A stretch of 13,468 bases of DNA from the NCBI GenBank assembly GCA_021786815.1, contig JAJYMR010000015.1, positions 1 to 13,468 on the forward strand. Reading direction: 5' to 3'. Positions within the stretch are counted from its first letter, which is position 1; each line of letters starts with the position of its first letter. The notes beneath the pieces were generated by a model, which made no database searches, was not told the origin of the DNA, and saw nothing but the letters and a program-made list of their open reading frames with translations. Positions 7,006 to 13,198 of this stretch are shown here, piece by piece. Origin of the DNA: Deltaproteobacteria bacterium (GTDB lineage: Bacteria > Desulfobacterota > Binatia > Binatales > Binataceae). The translations under genes were made by a program, and so were the position numbers.

Positions 7006-7065
7006 CATGCCAAACTTGACCAGTCCAGGAACGCCTGCATACTGTCCGGCGTTCCTTGCAACGTT

Positions 7066-7071
7066 AAAGAT
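7066..7071 (+). promoter_or_regulatory. Possible -10 element for the gene at 7077
   Basis: AAAGAT (or TAAAGA one base earlier) lies about 6 bases before the GTG at 7077, and there is no SD. If this is a -10 box, transcription would start on or next to the GTG, giving a leaderless mRNA. I see no good -35 box. Confidence 0.25.
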
Positions 7072-7076
7072 AGACT

Positions 7077-8267
7077 GTGCCAAATCCGAAGGAAACCGAC
7101 GGCGAAGATTTGAAGCTCCGTGAATTGGGCTTCGACCCAGGCGCTCCCGCGCCTGAGGCGGTAAAGAAGCTGCATGAGCTTCGCGGCAAACCAGGAGTAT
7201 CCGACATCGCGATCGCCCGCGCGCTGGGCGAGATCGCCGATCTCGCGGCGGCCGGGATGCTCGCCGGGATGGAGGCCGAGGCGACCGGCGCGTTAAGGCG
7301 CGAGGTGCGCCGCTCCCTGTTCAGGCTGCGCCAGCGCGGGCTTGAACCTTCCGCACCCGCCGCGCGCAAGCCCGCTCCCGCGCGCGAAGCGCGTGGCCTC
7401 GAGCCGGGGCTGACCGCCCTGCTCTCTCCAATCGACGACGAAGGCGTCCTGGTGGTCTGGCTGCTCAAGGCGCGCCCACAAGGCGGCGTGTTCAGGCTCT
7501 GGGGCCTCGTCTCGGAGACCTTGGGATTGATGGGAGTGCGAACAGCCGCGATGACCCGGCGCGAGCTGCGTGCGGAGCGCGAGGAGTTGGAGCGCCGCGT
7601 CGGCGCGAAGCTCGTCGAGGCCGACCCGAGACTTGCCGACTTCATCCTGTGCGAGGCCTACCGCAACACCCCCGAGACGCGGCGTTCGCAGGTCGGGAAT
7701 TTCCTCGCGCTCAGAACCGAGGTCACGGCCGCGCCGCCGCCGGTCGAGTTCGTCCATCCTGTCTATGCGGAACTCGCCTCCGAACTCGGTGCGGAGCCGT
7801 CGCCCGAGCTCTTGGGAGAGCCCGAGATAGCGTCATTCCGATTCGCACCCGAGGAACTGGCGCCGTACGTCGAAGAGATGTCCCGCGCGAGAGAGAGCCT
7901 TATCGTCGTAAGCCGCGCCGCGCAGGAAGAGCGGCTGCTCGCCGTGATGGAGCGCGCCACGGGCGAACTGTTGAGCGGCGAGCGCGCGAACCGGCTTCGC
8001 AGGCGGCTCGAGCACGGCGGCTACTACATGCTGAAGACCCGCAGGCGTAAGGCGGCGGGATGGGCCGCGGCAGCCGCGGCTCGGATCCGCGACGGCGCGG
8101 AACTCAAGCAGGTACCGTTTTTCCGCGCGCTGGTCCGCAAGGAACTCGCCACTCTAATCGCCGAAGACACCGGACGGCGCGAGGCCGAGCCGCATCTGAT
8201 CGTCACGCCCGCGGAGGCGATGCGTGCGCAGCAGGAACGCGAAGCACGCATGCGCCGGCAACGCTAG
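7077..8267 (+). CDS. Uncharacterised helical protein, HEAT-like N-terminal region
   Basis: I do not recognise this 396-residue protein. Residues about 25-90 are helical, with a pattern (EAVKKLHELRGKPGVSDI, then ALGEIADLAAAGMLAGME and REVRRSLFRLRQRGL) like paired alpha-solenoid repeats. An Ala/Pro-rich linker (about 92-108) leads to a strand-containing middle (GLTALLSPIDDEGVLVVWLL, residues 109-130). The C-terminal half is very rich in Arg, Glu and Ala and ends in a basic QQEREARMRRQR tail. There is no signal peptide or membrane segment and no catalytic motif that I can name. The start is GTG 7077 without an SD. Codon usage matches the neighbours, so it is very likely real. It is divergent from the NDH-2-like gene and convergent with the GNAT gene (26-base gap). 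A scaffold or RNA/protein-binding role is speculation. Confidence 0.8.
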   Translation: MPNPKETDGEDLKLRELGFDPGAPAPEAVKKLHELRGKPGVSDIAIARALGEIADLAAAGMLAGMEAEATGALRREVRRSLFRLRQRGLEPSAPAARKPAPAREARGLEPGLTALLSPIDDEGVLVVWLLKARPQGGVFRLWGLVSETLGLMGVRTAAMTRRELRAEREELERRVGAKLVEADPRLADFILCEAYRNTPETRRSQVGNFLALRTEVTAAPPPVEFVHPVYAELASELGAEPSPELLGEPEIASFRFAPEELAPYVEEMSRARESLIVVSRAAQEERLLAVMERATGELLSGERANRLRRRLEHGGYYMLKTRRRKAAGWAAAAAARIRDGAELKQVPFFRALVRKELATLIAEDTGRREAEPHLIVTPAEAMRAQQEREARMRRQR

Positions 8268-8293
8268 AGGCGAAAGCCGCTCGCCCGCGCGGA

Positions 8294-8791
8294 TCATTCG
8301 AGGTCGAACGAGTACCCGTAATGCGTGCGGCGCCATCCGAGGCGTTCGTAAAAGCGATGGGCCCGCTTGCGTGCGACGTTCGTGGTCAGCGCCATCTTGT
8401 AGCATCGCCTAAGCCGCGCGATCCGCGCCGCCTCGGCAAGCATCGCTTCGCCCACCCCTTGCGAACGATACGCGCCGCGGACGACCACGTTCTCGACAAT
8501 TGCGGCCGGATGCAGTCCGTGGCCGAGATGGCGAAAGATGAGCAGATGAACAGTGCCCACGACCTGGCCTTCGCGCTCGGCGACCAGGATATAGTGGTCG
8601 CGACTCCGGGCGAGCGTCTGGAACGCGCGGCGCATCCGTGACGGCGAAGGCCGGGCGATGCGGTATGCGCCAAGATGAAGCTCTTCGTAAAGTTCGCTTA
8701 GCGCGGCAAGGTCGGAGGCCCGCGCGCGGCGGAGCCGGACTGCGCGTGTATTACCGCCGCGCGCACGGGAGGCGGAATTTCCTTGCGTCAT
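8294..8791 (-). CDS. GNAT family N-acetyltransferase
   Basis: Acetyl-CoA-dependent acyltransferase of 165 residues, normal for a single GNAT domain. The N-terminal strand VRLRRARASDLAAL starts near residue 18, and motif D/A strands are VVGTVHLLIF and AIVENVVV. The acetyl-CoA pyrophosphate loop is R109-S-Q-G112-V-G114, fitting R/Q-x-x-G-x-G. The C-terminal motif B is AHRFYERLGW (143-153) with a downstream Tyr. The acceptor (small amine, peptide N-terminus or lysine) cannot be inferred. The ATG at 8791 has no strong SD, and the first 17 residues are low-complexity, so a later start is possible but no better candidate is obvious. It is divergent from the CoA-transferase gene across a 120-base gap. 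Confidence 0.9.
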   Translation of the reverse strand: MTQGNSASRARGGNTRAVRLRRARASDLAALSELYEELHLGAYRIARPSPSRMRRAFQTLARSRDHYILVAEREGQVVGTVHLLIFRHLGHGLHPAAIVENVVVRGAYRSQGVGEAMLAEAARIARLRRCYKMALTTNVARKRAHRFYERLGWRRTHYGYSFDLE

Positions 8792-8911
8792 CAGGTCAGC
8801 TACGATCGTCCATCGCTGTTCCGACCGTCAAGCACGCGTCGCAACCTGAAGTAATACATTAACTCGGCTCGAAGCCCGGCGCGGCCGGGCCGCGACCAGG
8901 GGAAGCATGCG

Positions 8912-10108
8912 ATGATCGACCAAAAGCCGCTCGCCGGAATCCGCGTTATCGACCTGACCCGGGTGCTGGCCGGTCCCTTCTGCACGATGAACCTGGCCGA
9001 CCTCGGCGCGGAAGTGATCAAGCTCGAAGTGCCCGGCCGCGGCGATGACTCGCGCGGGTACGCGCCGATAATGCCGGGCGGCGACTCGGGCTATTACTAC
9101 AGCGTGAATCGCGGCAAGAAGAGCATCACAATCGATTTGCGAAGCTCCGAGGGTGCCGCAATCATGCTCGCGCTCGCGGCAAAATCTGATGTCGTAGTTG
9201 AGAATTTCTCGCCCGGCACGATGGACCGGTTCGGTCTGGGCTATCCGAGCCTTGCCCGCGTCAATCCCGGCCTGGTCCTGTGCTCCATCTCGGGCTTCGG
9301 GCAGAGCGGCCCGATGGCGTCTGCGCCGGCCTATGATATCGTCGCGCAGGCTCTGGGCGGCACGATGAGCATCACGGGCTATCCCGACGGCGAGCCGCTT
9401 CGATGCGGGGTGTCGATCGGCGATTTGTGCGCGGCGCTGTACGCCGTCGTCGGCATCCTGAGCGCGCTTCGGGTGCGCGAACGGACCGGGCGCGGCCAGC
9501 ACGTGGATATCGCGATGCTCGATTGCCAGGTCGCGATGCTCGAAGACGCGCTCGCGCGGTTTTCCGTATCGGGGAAAGTTCCCGGCCCGCTCGGCACGCG
9601 CCATCCCTCGATTACGCCGTTCCAGCAGTTCCGTGCCGCCGACGGTTATTTCGTCGCGGGCGCGGGCAATGAGTCGCTGTGGCGCCAGATGTGCGACGCG
9701 ATCGCGATGCCGGAACTGAAGGACGACCCGCGCTTTCGCCGCAACGCGGACCGCACCGCGAACCACGGCGAACTCGAGGCGATTCTCGCCCGGCTCTTCG
9801 TCACCCGCCCGCGCGACCATTGGCTTGAGCGCCTGGGCGAAGCGGGCGTGCCGTGCGCTCCTATCGCAAACGTCGAGGAAGTGGCCAGGAATCCGCATCT
9901 GCTCCAGCGCCAGATGATCCTTCGCGCCGAGCATCCGGTCTGCGAGGATCTGATCGTGCCGGGCTCGCCGCTTAAGAACCCGGGCTCGAACGCGGTGCCC
10001 GATACCCGGTCTCCGCGCCTCGGCGAGCATACCGAGCAGGTGCTCCGCGAGGTCCTGGGCTATGACGAATCCCGTGTCGCGGAGCTAAGAAGCAGGAGTA
10101 TCATATAA
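8912..10108 (+). CDS. Family III CoA transferase (CaiB/BaiF type)
   Basis: Moves CoA between carboxylic acids through an aspartyl-CoA thioester, or acts as a racemase in related members. The 398 residues match the family. The N-terminus LAGIRVIDLTRVLAGPFCTMNLADLGAEVIKLE is diagnostic. NRGKKSITIDLRSSEG, VVENFSPGTMDRFGLGY and the catalytic Asp171 in GVSIGD-L are present, and GRGQHVDIAMLD follows as usual. The hinge LGTRHPSITPFQQF and C-terminal GVPCAPIANVEEV complete the interlocked-dimer subunit. The start at ATG 8912 is supported by AGGGGAAG just upstream; the ATG at 8907 is out of frame. The thiolase gene follows 48 bases downstream, pointing to acyl-CoA catabolism. The acid substrate (oxalate, carnitine, 2-methylacyl, aromatic or other) is unknown. 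Confidence 0.93.
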   Translation: MIDQKPLAGIRVIDLTRVLAGPFCTMNLADLGAEVIKLEVPGRGDDSRGYAPIMPGGDSGYYYSVNRGKKSITIDLRSSEGAAIMLALAAKSDVVVENFSPGTMDRFGLGYPSLARVNPGLVLCSISGFGQSGPMASAPAYDIVAQALGGTMSITGYPDGEPLRCGVSIGDLCAALYAVVGILSALRVRERTGRGQHVDIAMLDCQVAMLEDALARFSVSGKVPGPLGTRHPSITPFQQFRAADGYFVAGAGNESLWRQMCDAIAMPELKDDPRFRRNADRTANHGELEAILARLFVTRPRDHWLERLGEAGVPCAPIANVEEVARNPHLLQRQMILRAEHPVCEDLIVPGSPLKNPGSNAVPDTRSPRLGEHTEQVLREVLGYDESRVAELRSRSII

Positions 10109-10109
10109 T
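10104..10109 (+). promoter_or_regulatory. Consensus -10 box (TATAAT) over the CoA-transferase stop
   Basis: A perfect TATAAT overlaps the TAA stop (10106-10108) and lies 47 bases before the thiolase ATG. No credible -35 box is found at 16-18 bases spacing and there is no extended -10 TGn, so it may be only AT-rich chance in a stop region. If active it would give the thiolase its own transcript. Confidence 0.3.
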
Positions 10110-10156
10110 ATCGTTCAAGCGCTCCCGCCGCCGGGCGCAGGCTGGAGGATGCACTG

Positions 10157-11296
10157 ATGCGTGAAGTCGTAATCGTTGACGCCGTCAGAACGCCGATCGG
10201 GCGCGCGGGCCGCGAAAAAGGCTATTATCGCGACATCCGCGCCGACGACCTTGCCGTTCTTTGCGTCAGGCGTCTTGTCGAGAAGAACAAAAATCTCGAC
10301 CCGGCGGAGATCGAGGATGTCGTCTGGGGATGCGCCAACCAGACGGGCGAACAGGGACTCAATGTCGGCCGGATGATCGGACTTCTCTCGGGGTTGCCGG
10401 TCGAAGTTGCCGGAACCACCGTCGACAGGCAGTGCGGCTCGAGCCTGCAGGCGATTAACTTCGGCGCGCAGGAGATAATGACCGGAAACGGCGAGGTCGT
10501 GATTGCCGGCGGAGTCGAGCACATGACGCACGTCCCGATGGGTTCGGGAGTGTCGCCGAACGAGAAGCTGTTCGACATGTTCCCGCGCGACATGATTTTC
10601 ATGGGACTCACCGCCGAGCGGCTCGCCGACATGTACAAGATAACCCGCGAGCAGGCCGACGCCTTCTCGCTGCGTTCCAATCAGCGGGCGATAGCGGCGC
10701 GAGAACGCTTCAAGGAAGAGATTGTGCCGGTCGCGCTGCCCGACGGCGCGGTGGTTGACGCGGACCAGGGTCCGCGCGCCGAAACCAGTATGGAAAAGCT
10801 CGCCACCCTTCAGCCCTCGTTCAAACCCGGCGGACAGGTGACGGCGGGCAACTCCTCGCAGATAAGCGACGGAGCCGCGGCGGTTCTGCTGATGAGTGCG
10901 GAGCGGGCCCGCTCGCTCGGCGTGCGGCCGATGGCGAAAATTCGCGCGATGGCGGTTGCGGGCGTACGGCCGGAGATCATGGGATGGGGCCCGGTCCCGT
11001 CAACGCGCAAGGCGCTTGTCCGCGCGGGGCTTTCAATAAAGGATATTGGCCTGTTCGAGATAAACGAGGCGTTCGCCGCGCAGGTGCTGGCCTGCAACAC
11101 CGATCTCCGCATCGATGAGGAGCGCCTCAACGTGAACGGCGGCGCCGTCGCGCTGGGCCATCCGCTCGGATGCTCGGGAGCGCGGCTGGTCGCAACCCTC
11201 GCGCACGAGATGCGCCGGCGCGGCGCGGCGCTCGGCGTGGCCACGATGTGCATCGGTATCGGGCAGGGAATCGCGACCGTCATCGAGCAACTGTAG
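10157..11296 (+). CDS. Thiolase (acetyl-CoA C-acyltransferase)
   Basis: Cleaves 3-ketoacyl-CoA with CoA to give acetyl-CoA and a shortened acyl-CoA, or runs in reverse to condense two acyl-CoAs. At 379 residues it is slightly shorter than the usual 390-400. The active-site set is complete: nucleophile Cys93 in VDRQCGSSLQAI, Asn303 in NEAFAAQ, His335 in GGAVALGHPLGCSGAR and acid/base Cys365 in MCIGIGQG. The N-terminal VVIVDAVRTPIGRAG is typical. ATG 10157 is chosen because GGAGG lies 8 bases upstream; the ATG at 10149 is too close to that SD. It is located between the CoA transferase and the TlpA gene, all on one strand. Degradative thiolase (fadA/pcaF-like) is more likely than a biosynthetic one given the CoA-transferase partner, but this is inference. 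Confidence 0.94.
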   Translation: MREVVIVDAVRTPIGRAGREKGYYRDIRADDLAVLCVRRLVEKNKNLDPAEIEDVVWGCANQTGEQGLNVGRMIGLLSGLPVEVAGTTVDRQCGSSLQAINFGAQEIMTGNGEVVIAGGVEHMTHVPMGSGVSPNEKLFDMFPRDMIFMGLTAERLADMYKITREQADAFSLRSNQRAIAARERFKEEIVPVALPDGAVVDADQGPRAETSMEKLATLQPSFKPGGQVTAGNSSQISDGAAAVLLMSAERARSLGVRPMAKIRAMAVAGVRPEIMGWGPVPSTRKALVRAGLSIKDIGLFEINEAFAAQVLACNTDLRIDEERLNVNGGAVALGHPLGCSGARLVATLAHEMRRRGAALGVATMCIGIGQGIATVIEQL

Positions 11297-11319
11297 CAAG
11301 TTATTTTCAGGGGATAGAT

Positions 11320-11970
11320 ATGCGAAAAGTCGCAAGCCTTGGGGCCGTAACCGCAGCGGCAGTAATCGTTCTATCGGCATCGCTGGTCGGCGCCCGGATG
11401 CTCTCGTTCAGCGAGGAACTCGGCGCCGAGGCGGCGCAGGAACAGGCGCAGAGCCAGGCTCAGGCGCAATCCGGTCCCGCCGATTTCACGCTCAAGGATC
11501 TCAACGGCGACACCGTCAAGCTCAGCCAATGGCGCGGCCATCCGGTGGTCGTGGACTTCTGGGCGACGTGGTGCGCGCCCTGCCGCGAGCAGATCCCCCA
11601 GCTGGAAAAGCTGTATGACAAGTACCACACATCGCGCGGCCTGATGATCGTCGGCGTCGCGTGCGACACGGTCCAGGGCGAAGGCGCCAAGGTGGTGCCG
11701 CCGTTCGTCAAGCAGCTCGCGATCAATTACCCGATCCTGCTGGCCAACGACGGCGTGCTCGAGCAGTTCGACGTGATGGCGCTGCCCACGACGCTTTTCA
11801 TCACGCCCGACGGCAAGGTGGCCGGCCGGCTTCGCGGCGCCGGTCCGACGGACGAGCTGTCGCAGGCGGTCGAGCGATTGCTCGCTCAGTCCGGAGAGAA
11901 GCCGCTCCCCGCAAAGCCGAAAAAGGACTCCGACAAAGGCAAGTGGGTCACTTTGAGCTATGCGCCCTGA
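11320..11970 (+). CDS. TlpA/ResA-type membrane-anchored thioredoxin-like protein
   Basis: Periplasm-facing thiol-disulfide oxidoreductase of 216 residues. Residues about 7-25 form an uncleaved-looking signal anchor, followed by a Gln/Ala-rich linker (AAQEQAQSQAQAQS, about 38-51). The thioredoxin fold begins at DFTLKDLNGDTVKLSQWRG. The active site is W-C85-A-P-C88 and the cis-Pro is Pro156 in ALPTTLF. The insert between strands (GVACDTVQGEGAKVVPPFV) is as in TlpA/ResA/AhpC-TSA relatives. A charged Lys-rich tail ends the protein. The start is ATG 11320 with AGGGGAT about 7 bases upstream; the frame extends into the thiolase gene but that part is not native. It lies 23 bases after thiolase. Likely role: reducing envelope disulfides, for example in cytochrome c assembly, though no ccm gene is present here. 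Confidence 0.92.
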   Translation: MRKVASLGAVTAAAVIVLSASLVGARMLSFSEELGAEAAQEQAQSQAQAQSGPADFTLKDLNGDTVKLSQWRGHPVVVDFWATWCAPCREQIPQLEKLYDKYHTSRGLMIVGVACDTVQGEGAKVVPPFVKQLAINYPILLANDGVLEQFDVMALPTTLFITPDGKVAGRLRGAGPTDELSQAVERLLAQSGEKPLPAKPKKDSDKGKWVTLSYAP

Positions 11971-12017
11971 GCGCGGCGACGGCGCGTGCGCGATGGATTA
12001 CCCCCGCCCAGGCGGGA

Positions 12018-12023
12018 TAGAAT
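12018..12023 (+). promoter_or_regulatory. Possible -10 box for the bolA gene
   Basis: TAGAAT (5 of 6 to consensus) ends 10 bases before the ATG at 12034, and only a very weak SD (GAAGC) is present. Transcription would start close to the ATG, giving a very short leader. The expected -35 position reads GGATTA, a poor match, so this is tentative. A GC-rich short dyad (CCCGCC-CA-GGCGGG, 12003-12016) lies in the spacer. Confidence 0.3.
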
Positions 12024-12033
12024 ACGAAGCGCA

Positions 12034-12279
12034 ATGGATCCGAAGGAGCTTGAAGAGCTGATCGCGAAGGGAATTCCGGGCGCGCGCGTCGAGGTGCGCG
12101 ACTATACCGGCGGCGGCGACCATTTCGAGGCGATGGTCGTCAGCGAAACGTTCGAGGGCAAACCCCTCGTCGAACGGCATCAGGCGGTCTACAATGCCTT
12201 GGGCGACGCGATGCGGGCGCGGGTGCACGCGTTGACGCTCCAGACGCTCACTCCCGCGCAGTACGCGAACCGGAGGTAA
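12034..12279 (+). CDS. BolA family protein
   Basis: Small class II KH-like-fold protein of 81 residues that partners monothiol glutaredoxins in Fe-S cluster binding and transfer. The visible pattern is family-typical: PGARVEVRDYTGGGDHFEAMVVSETF, then VERHQAVYNAL and the C-terminal VHALTLQTLTPAQY with the invariant His65. His30 sits in the loop where BolA homologues carry a Cys or His ligand. ATG 12034 is chosen because the domain starts there; an in-frame upstream GTG region adds an Arg/Pro-rich stretch with no fold signal. The stop at 12277-12279 directly follows the SD of the glutaredoxin gene, so the two are coupled. This gene order strongly supports a BolA-Grx4 [2Fe-2S] complex. Confidence 0.92.
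   Translation: MDPKELEELIAKGIPGARVEVRDYTGGGDHFEAMVVSETFEGKPLVERHQAVYNALGDAMRARVHALTLQTLTPAQYANRR
12272..12276 (+). promoter_or_regulatory. Shine-Dalgarno of the glutaredoxin gene, abutting the bolA stop
   Basis: GGAGG is immediately followed by the bolA TAA and lies 7 bases before ATG 12284. This fixes the glutaredoxin start and implies translational coupling of the two partner proteins. Confidence 0.75.
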
Positions 12280-12283
12280 GACG

Positions 12284-12616
12284 ATGGCGGACGTTACCGA
12301 AAGGATTCGGTCTGCGATCGCGAACAACAGGATTCTCATTTTCATGAAGGGGAACCGCAACTTCCCGATGTGCGGCTTCTCGGCGGCGACCGTCGAAATC
12401 TTCCAGCAGCTCGGTGTCCCCTTTGAAACAATCGACGTGCTGGCCGACCAGGAAGTGCGCGAAGCGATCAAGCGCTACAGCAACTGGCCGACGATCCCGC
12501 AGGTCTATATCAACGGCAAGTTCATCGGCGGATGCGACATCGTGCGCGAGCTTCATGAAACCGGCGAGCTCGAGCCGATGGTCAAGGCGGCGCTGACGGA
12601 ACGCGCAGGCAACTAG
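12284..12616 (+). CDS. grxD: Monothiol CGFS glutaredoxin, Grx4 family
   Basis: Fe-S cluster carrier of 110 residues. The monothiol active site C30-G-F-S33 follows MKGNRNFPM, where most homologues read MKGTPxxPx. Lys22 and the glutathione-binding elements W68-P-T-I-P72 and G82-G-C-D85 are present, so glutathione-dependent [2Fe-2S] binding should be retained. In Grx4/GrxD proteins two monomers, or one Grx4 plus one BolA, share a cluster with glutathione. Its coupling to bolA makes the heterodimer very likely here. It is soluble and cytoplasmic. The gene ends the plus-strand block and is followed by a strong terminator 24 bases later. The only oddity is the NRN insertion-site variant before the active site. 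Confidence 0.95.
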   Translation: MADVTERIRSAIANNRILIFMKGNRNFPMCGFSAATVEIFQQLGVPFETIDVLADQEVREAIKRYSNWPTIPQVYINGKFIGGCDIVRELHETGELEPMVKAALTERAGN

Positions 12617-12639
12617 CCGCGGCCTTTTCAGCCGTCAGC

Positions 12640-12672
12640 AAAAAGGCGCTTCGCCGTGCGAAGCGCCTTTTT
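12640..12672. terminator. Bidirectional intrinsic terminator between grxD and the DoxX gene
   Basis: A perfect 14-bp stem: 12640-12653 (AAAAAGGCGCTTCG) pairs with 12659-12672 (CGAAGCGCCTTTTT) across the 5-base loop CCGTG. The A-tract and T-tract at the ends give a U-run on either strand, so it can terminate both the plus-strand grxD transcript and the convergent minus-strand doxX transcript. Confidence 0.9.
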
Positions 12673-12693
12673 CATTTCCGCAACCGCCCGCTT

Positions 12694-13083
12694 TCAGGAA
12701 CTTCGCCGCTCGTCGAGGCTCAGCCCCCCGGGCCCCTGCGTAGCGACGATCAAAAGCCCGCCCATGATTGCGAGATTCTTCATCGTATTTATCGGGTCGT
12801 GCGGTACGACATGAAAGATGATCGTGACCGGAATGAGAAACAGGAAAAGTACTATCGCGGCGATTCTGACCTTGAACCCGAGTATCAACGAGAGCCCGCC
12901 CAGCACTTCGATTATCGCCGCGATAACCGCGAGCGGCGGCACGATACCCTTCGGCATCCCCATCGCGGCCATGTAATGCTCGGTGCCGGTCATGTTCGAG
13001 AACTTGCTCAGGCCGGCGCCGAGAAAAATCACCGACATCAGAATTCTTCCAAGCAGCGCACCGCCATCGTTCCACCCTTTCAT
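12694..13083 (-). CDS. DoxX family membrane protein
   Basis: Integral membrane protein of 129 residues with four predicted helices (about 10-27, 47-68, 71-91 and 98-116), normal for the small DoxX family. The diagnostic stretches are GRILMSVIFLGAGLSKF in helix 1, AAIIEVLGGLSLILG in helix 2 and the loop HDPINTMKNLAIMGGLL before helix 4. Bacterial DoxX proteins are linked to redox and thiol stress or act as quinone-interacting subunits, but the exact reaction is not settled. ATG 13083 has a strong SD (AGGAGGGA) 4 bases upstream. It is divergent from the esterase gene and convergent with grxD. Confidence 0.92.
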   Translation of the reverse strand: MKGWNDGGALLGRILMSVIFLGAGLSKFSNMTGTEHYMAAMGMPKGIVPPLAVIAAIIEVLGGLSLILGFKVRIAAIVLFLFLIPVTIIFHVVPHDPINTMKNLAIMGGLLIVATQGPGGLSLDERRSS

Positions 13084-13198
13084 AAGTCCCTCCTGTGCGT
13101 AGCCATTTAAGCATCACTGCGATGTCACGCATATATTGATTTTTCACCGGCTCCCGAAGTAGAGAGTTGAGGTTATTCCCTGCCGGGAGGTCACCGCG
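13084..13198. other. Divergent intergenic region between the DoxX and esterase genes
   Basis: This 115-base gap holds both SDs and must contain the two divergent promoters if each gene has its own. It is the most AT-rich stretch in the neighbourhood (around 13130-13145). Weak candidates only: TTAAAT on the minus strand (13110-13105) as a -10 for DoxX, and TTGATT (13136-13141) with TAGAGA (13160-13165) on the plus strand. None is convincing. Confidence 0.3.

Noticed and set aside
8829..8857. Promoter for the CoA transferase (TAATAC at 8852-8857)
   Set aside because: The -10-like box has no acceptable -35 partner at normal spacing (CAAGCA), so it is too weak to list as a feature.
8874..8890. 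GCCCGG-CGCGG-CCGGGC hairpin in the CoA-transferase leader
   Set aside because: A 6-bp GC-only stem is expected by chance in this composition. No U-tract or SD occlusion is evident.
8828..10030. A 400-codon minus-strand frame opposite the CoA transferase
   Set aside because: The plus-strand frame has full family III CoA-transferase motifs. The reverse frame is a composition artefact rich in Arg, Ala and His.
12003..12016. CCCGCC-CA-GGCGGG dyad upstream of bolA as an operator
   Set aside because: Too short and too GC-rich to separate from chance, with a 2-base spacer that cannot form a normal RNA loop.
13113..13134. Short dyad and repeats (GATG/CATC, TGCG/CGCA) between the DoxX and esterase genes
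   Set aside because: Arms are only 4 bases and their placement relative to any promoter is unclear.
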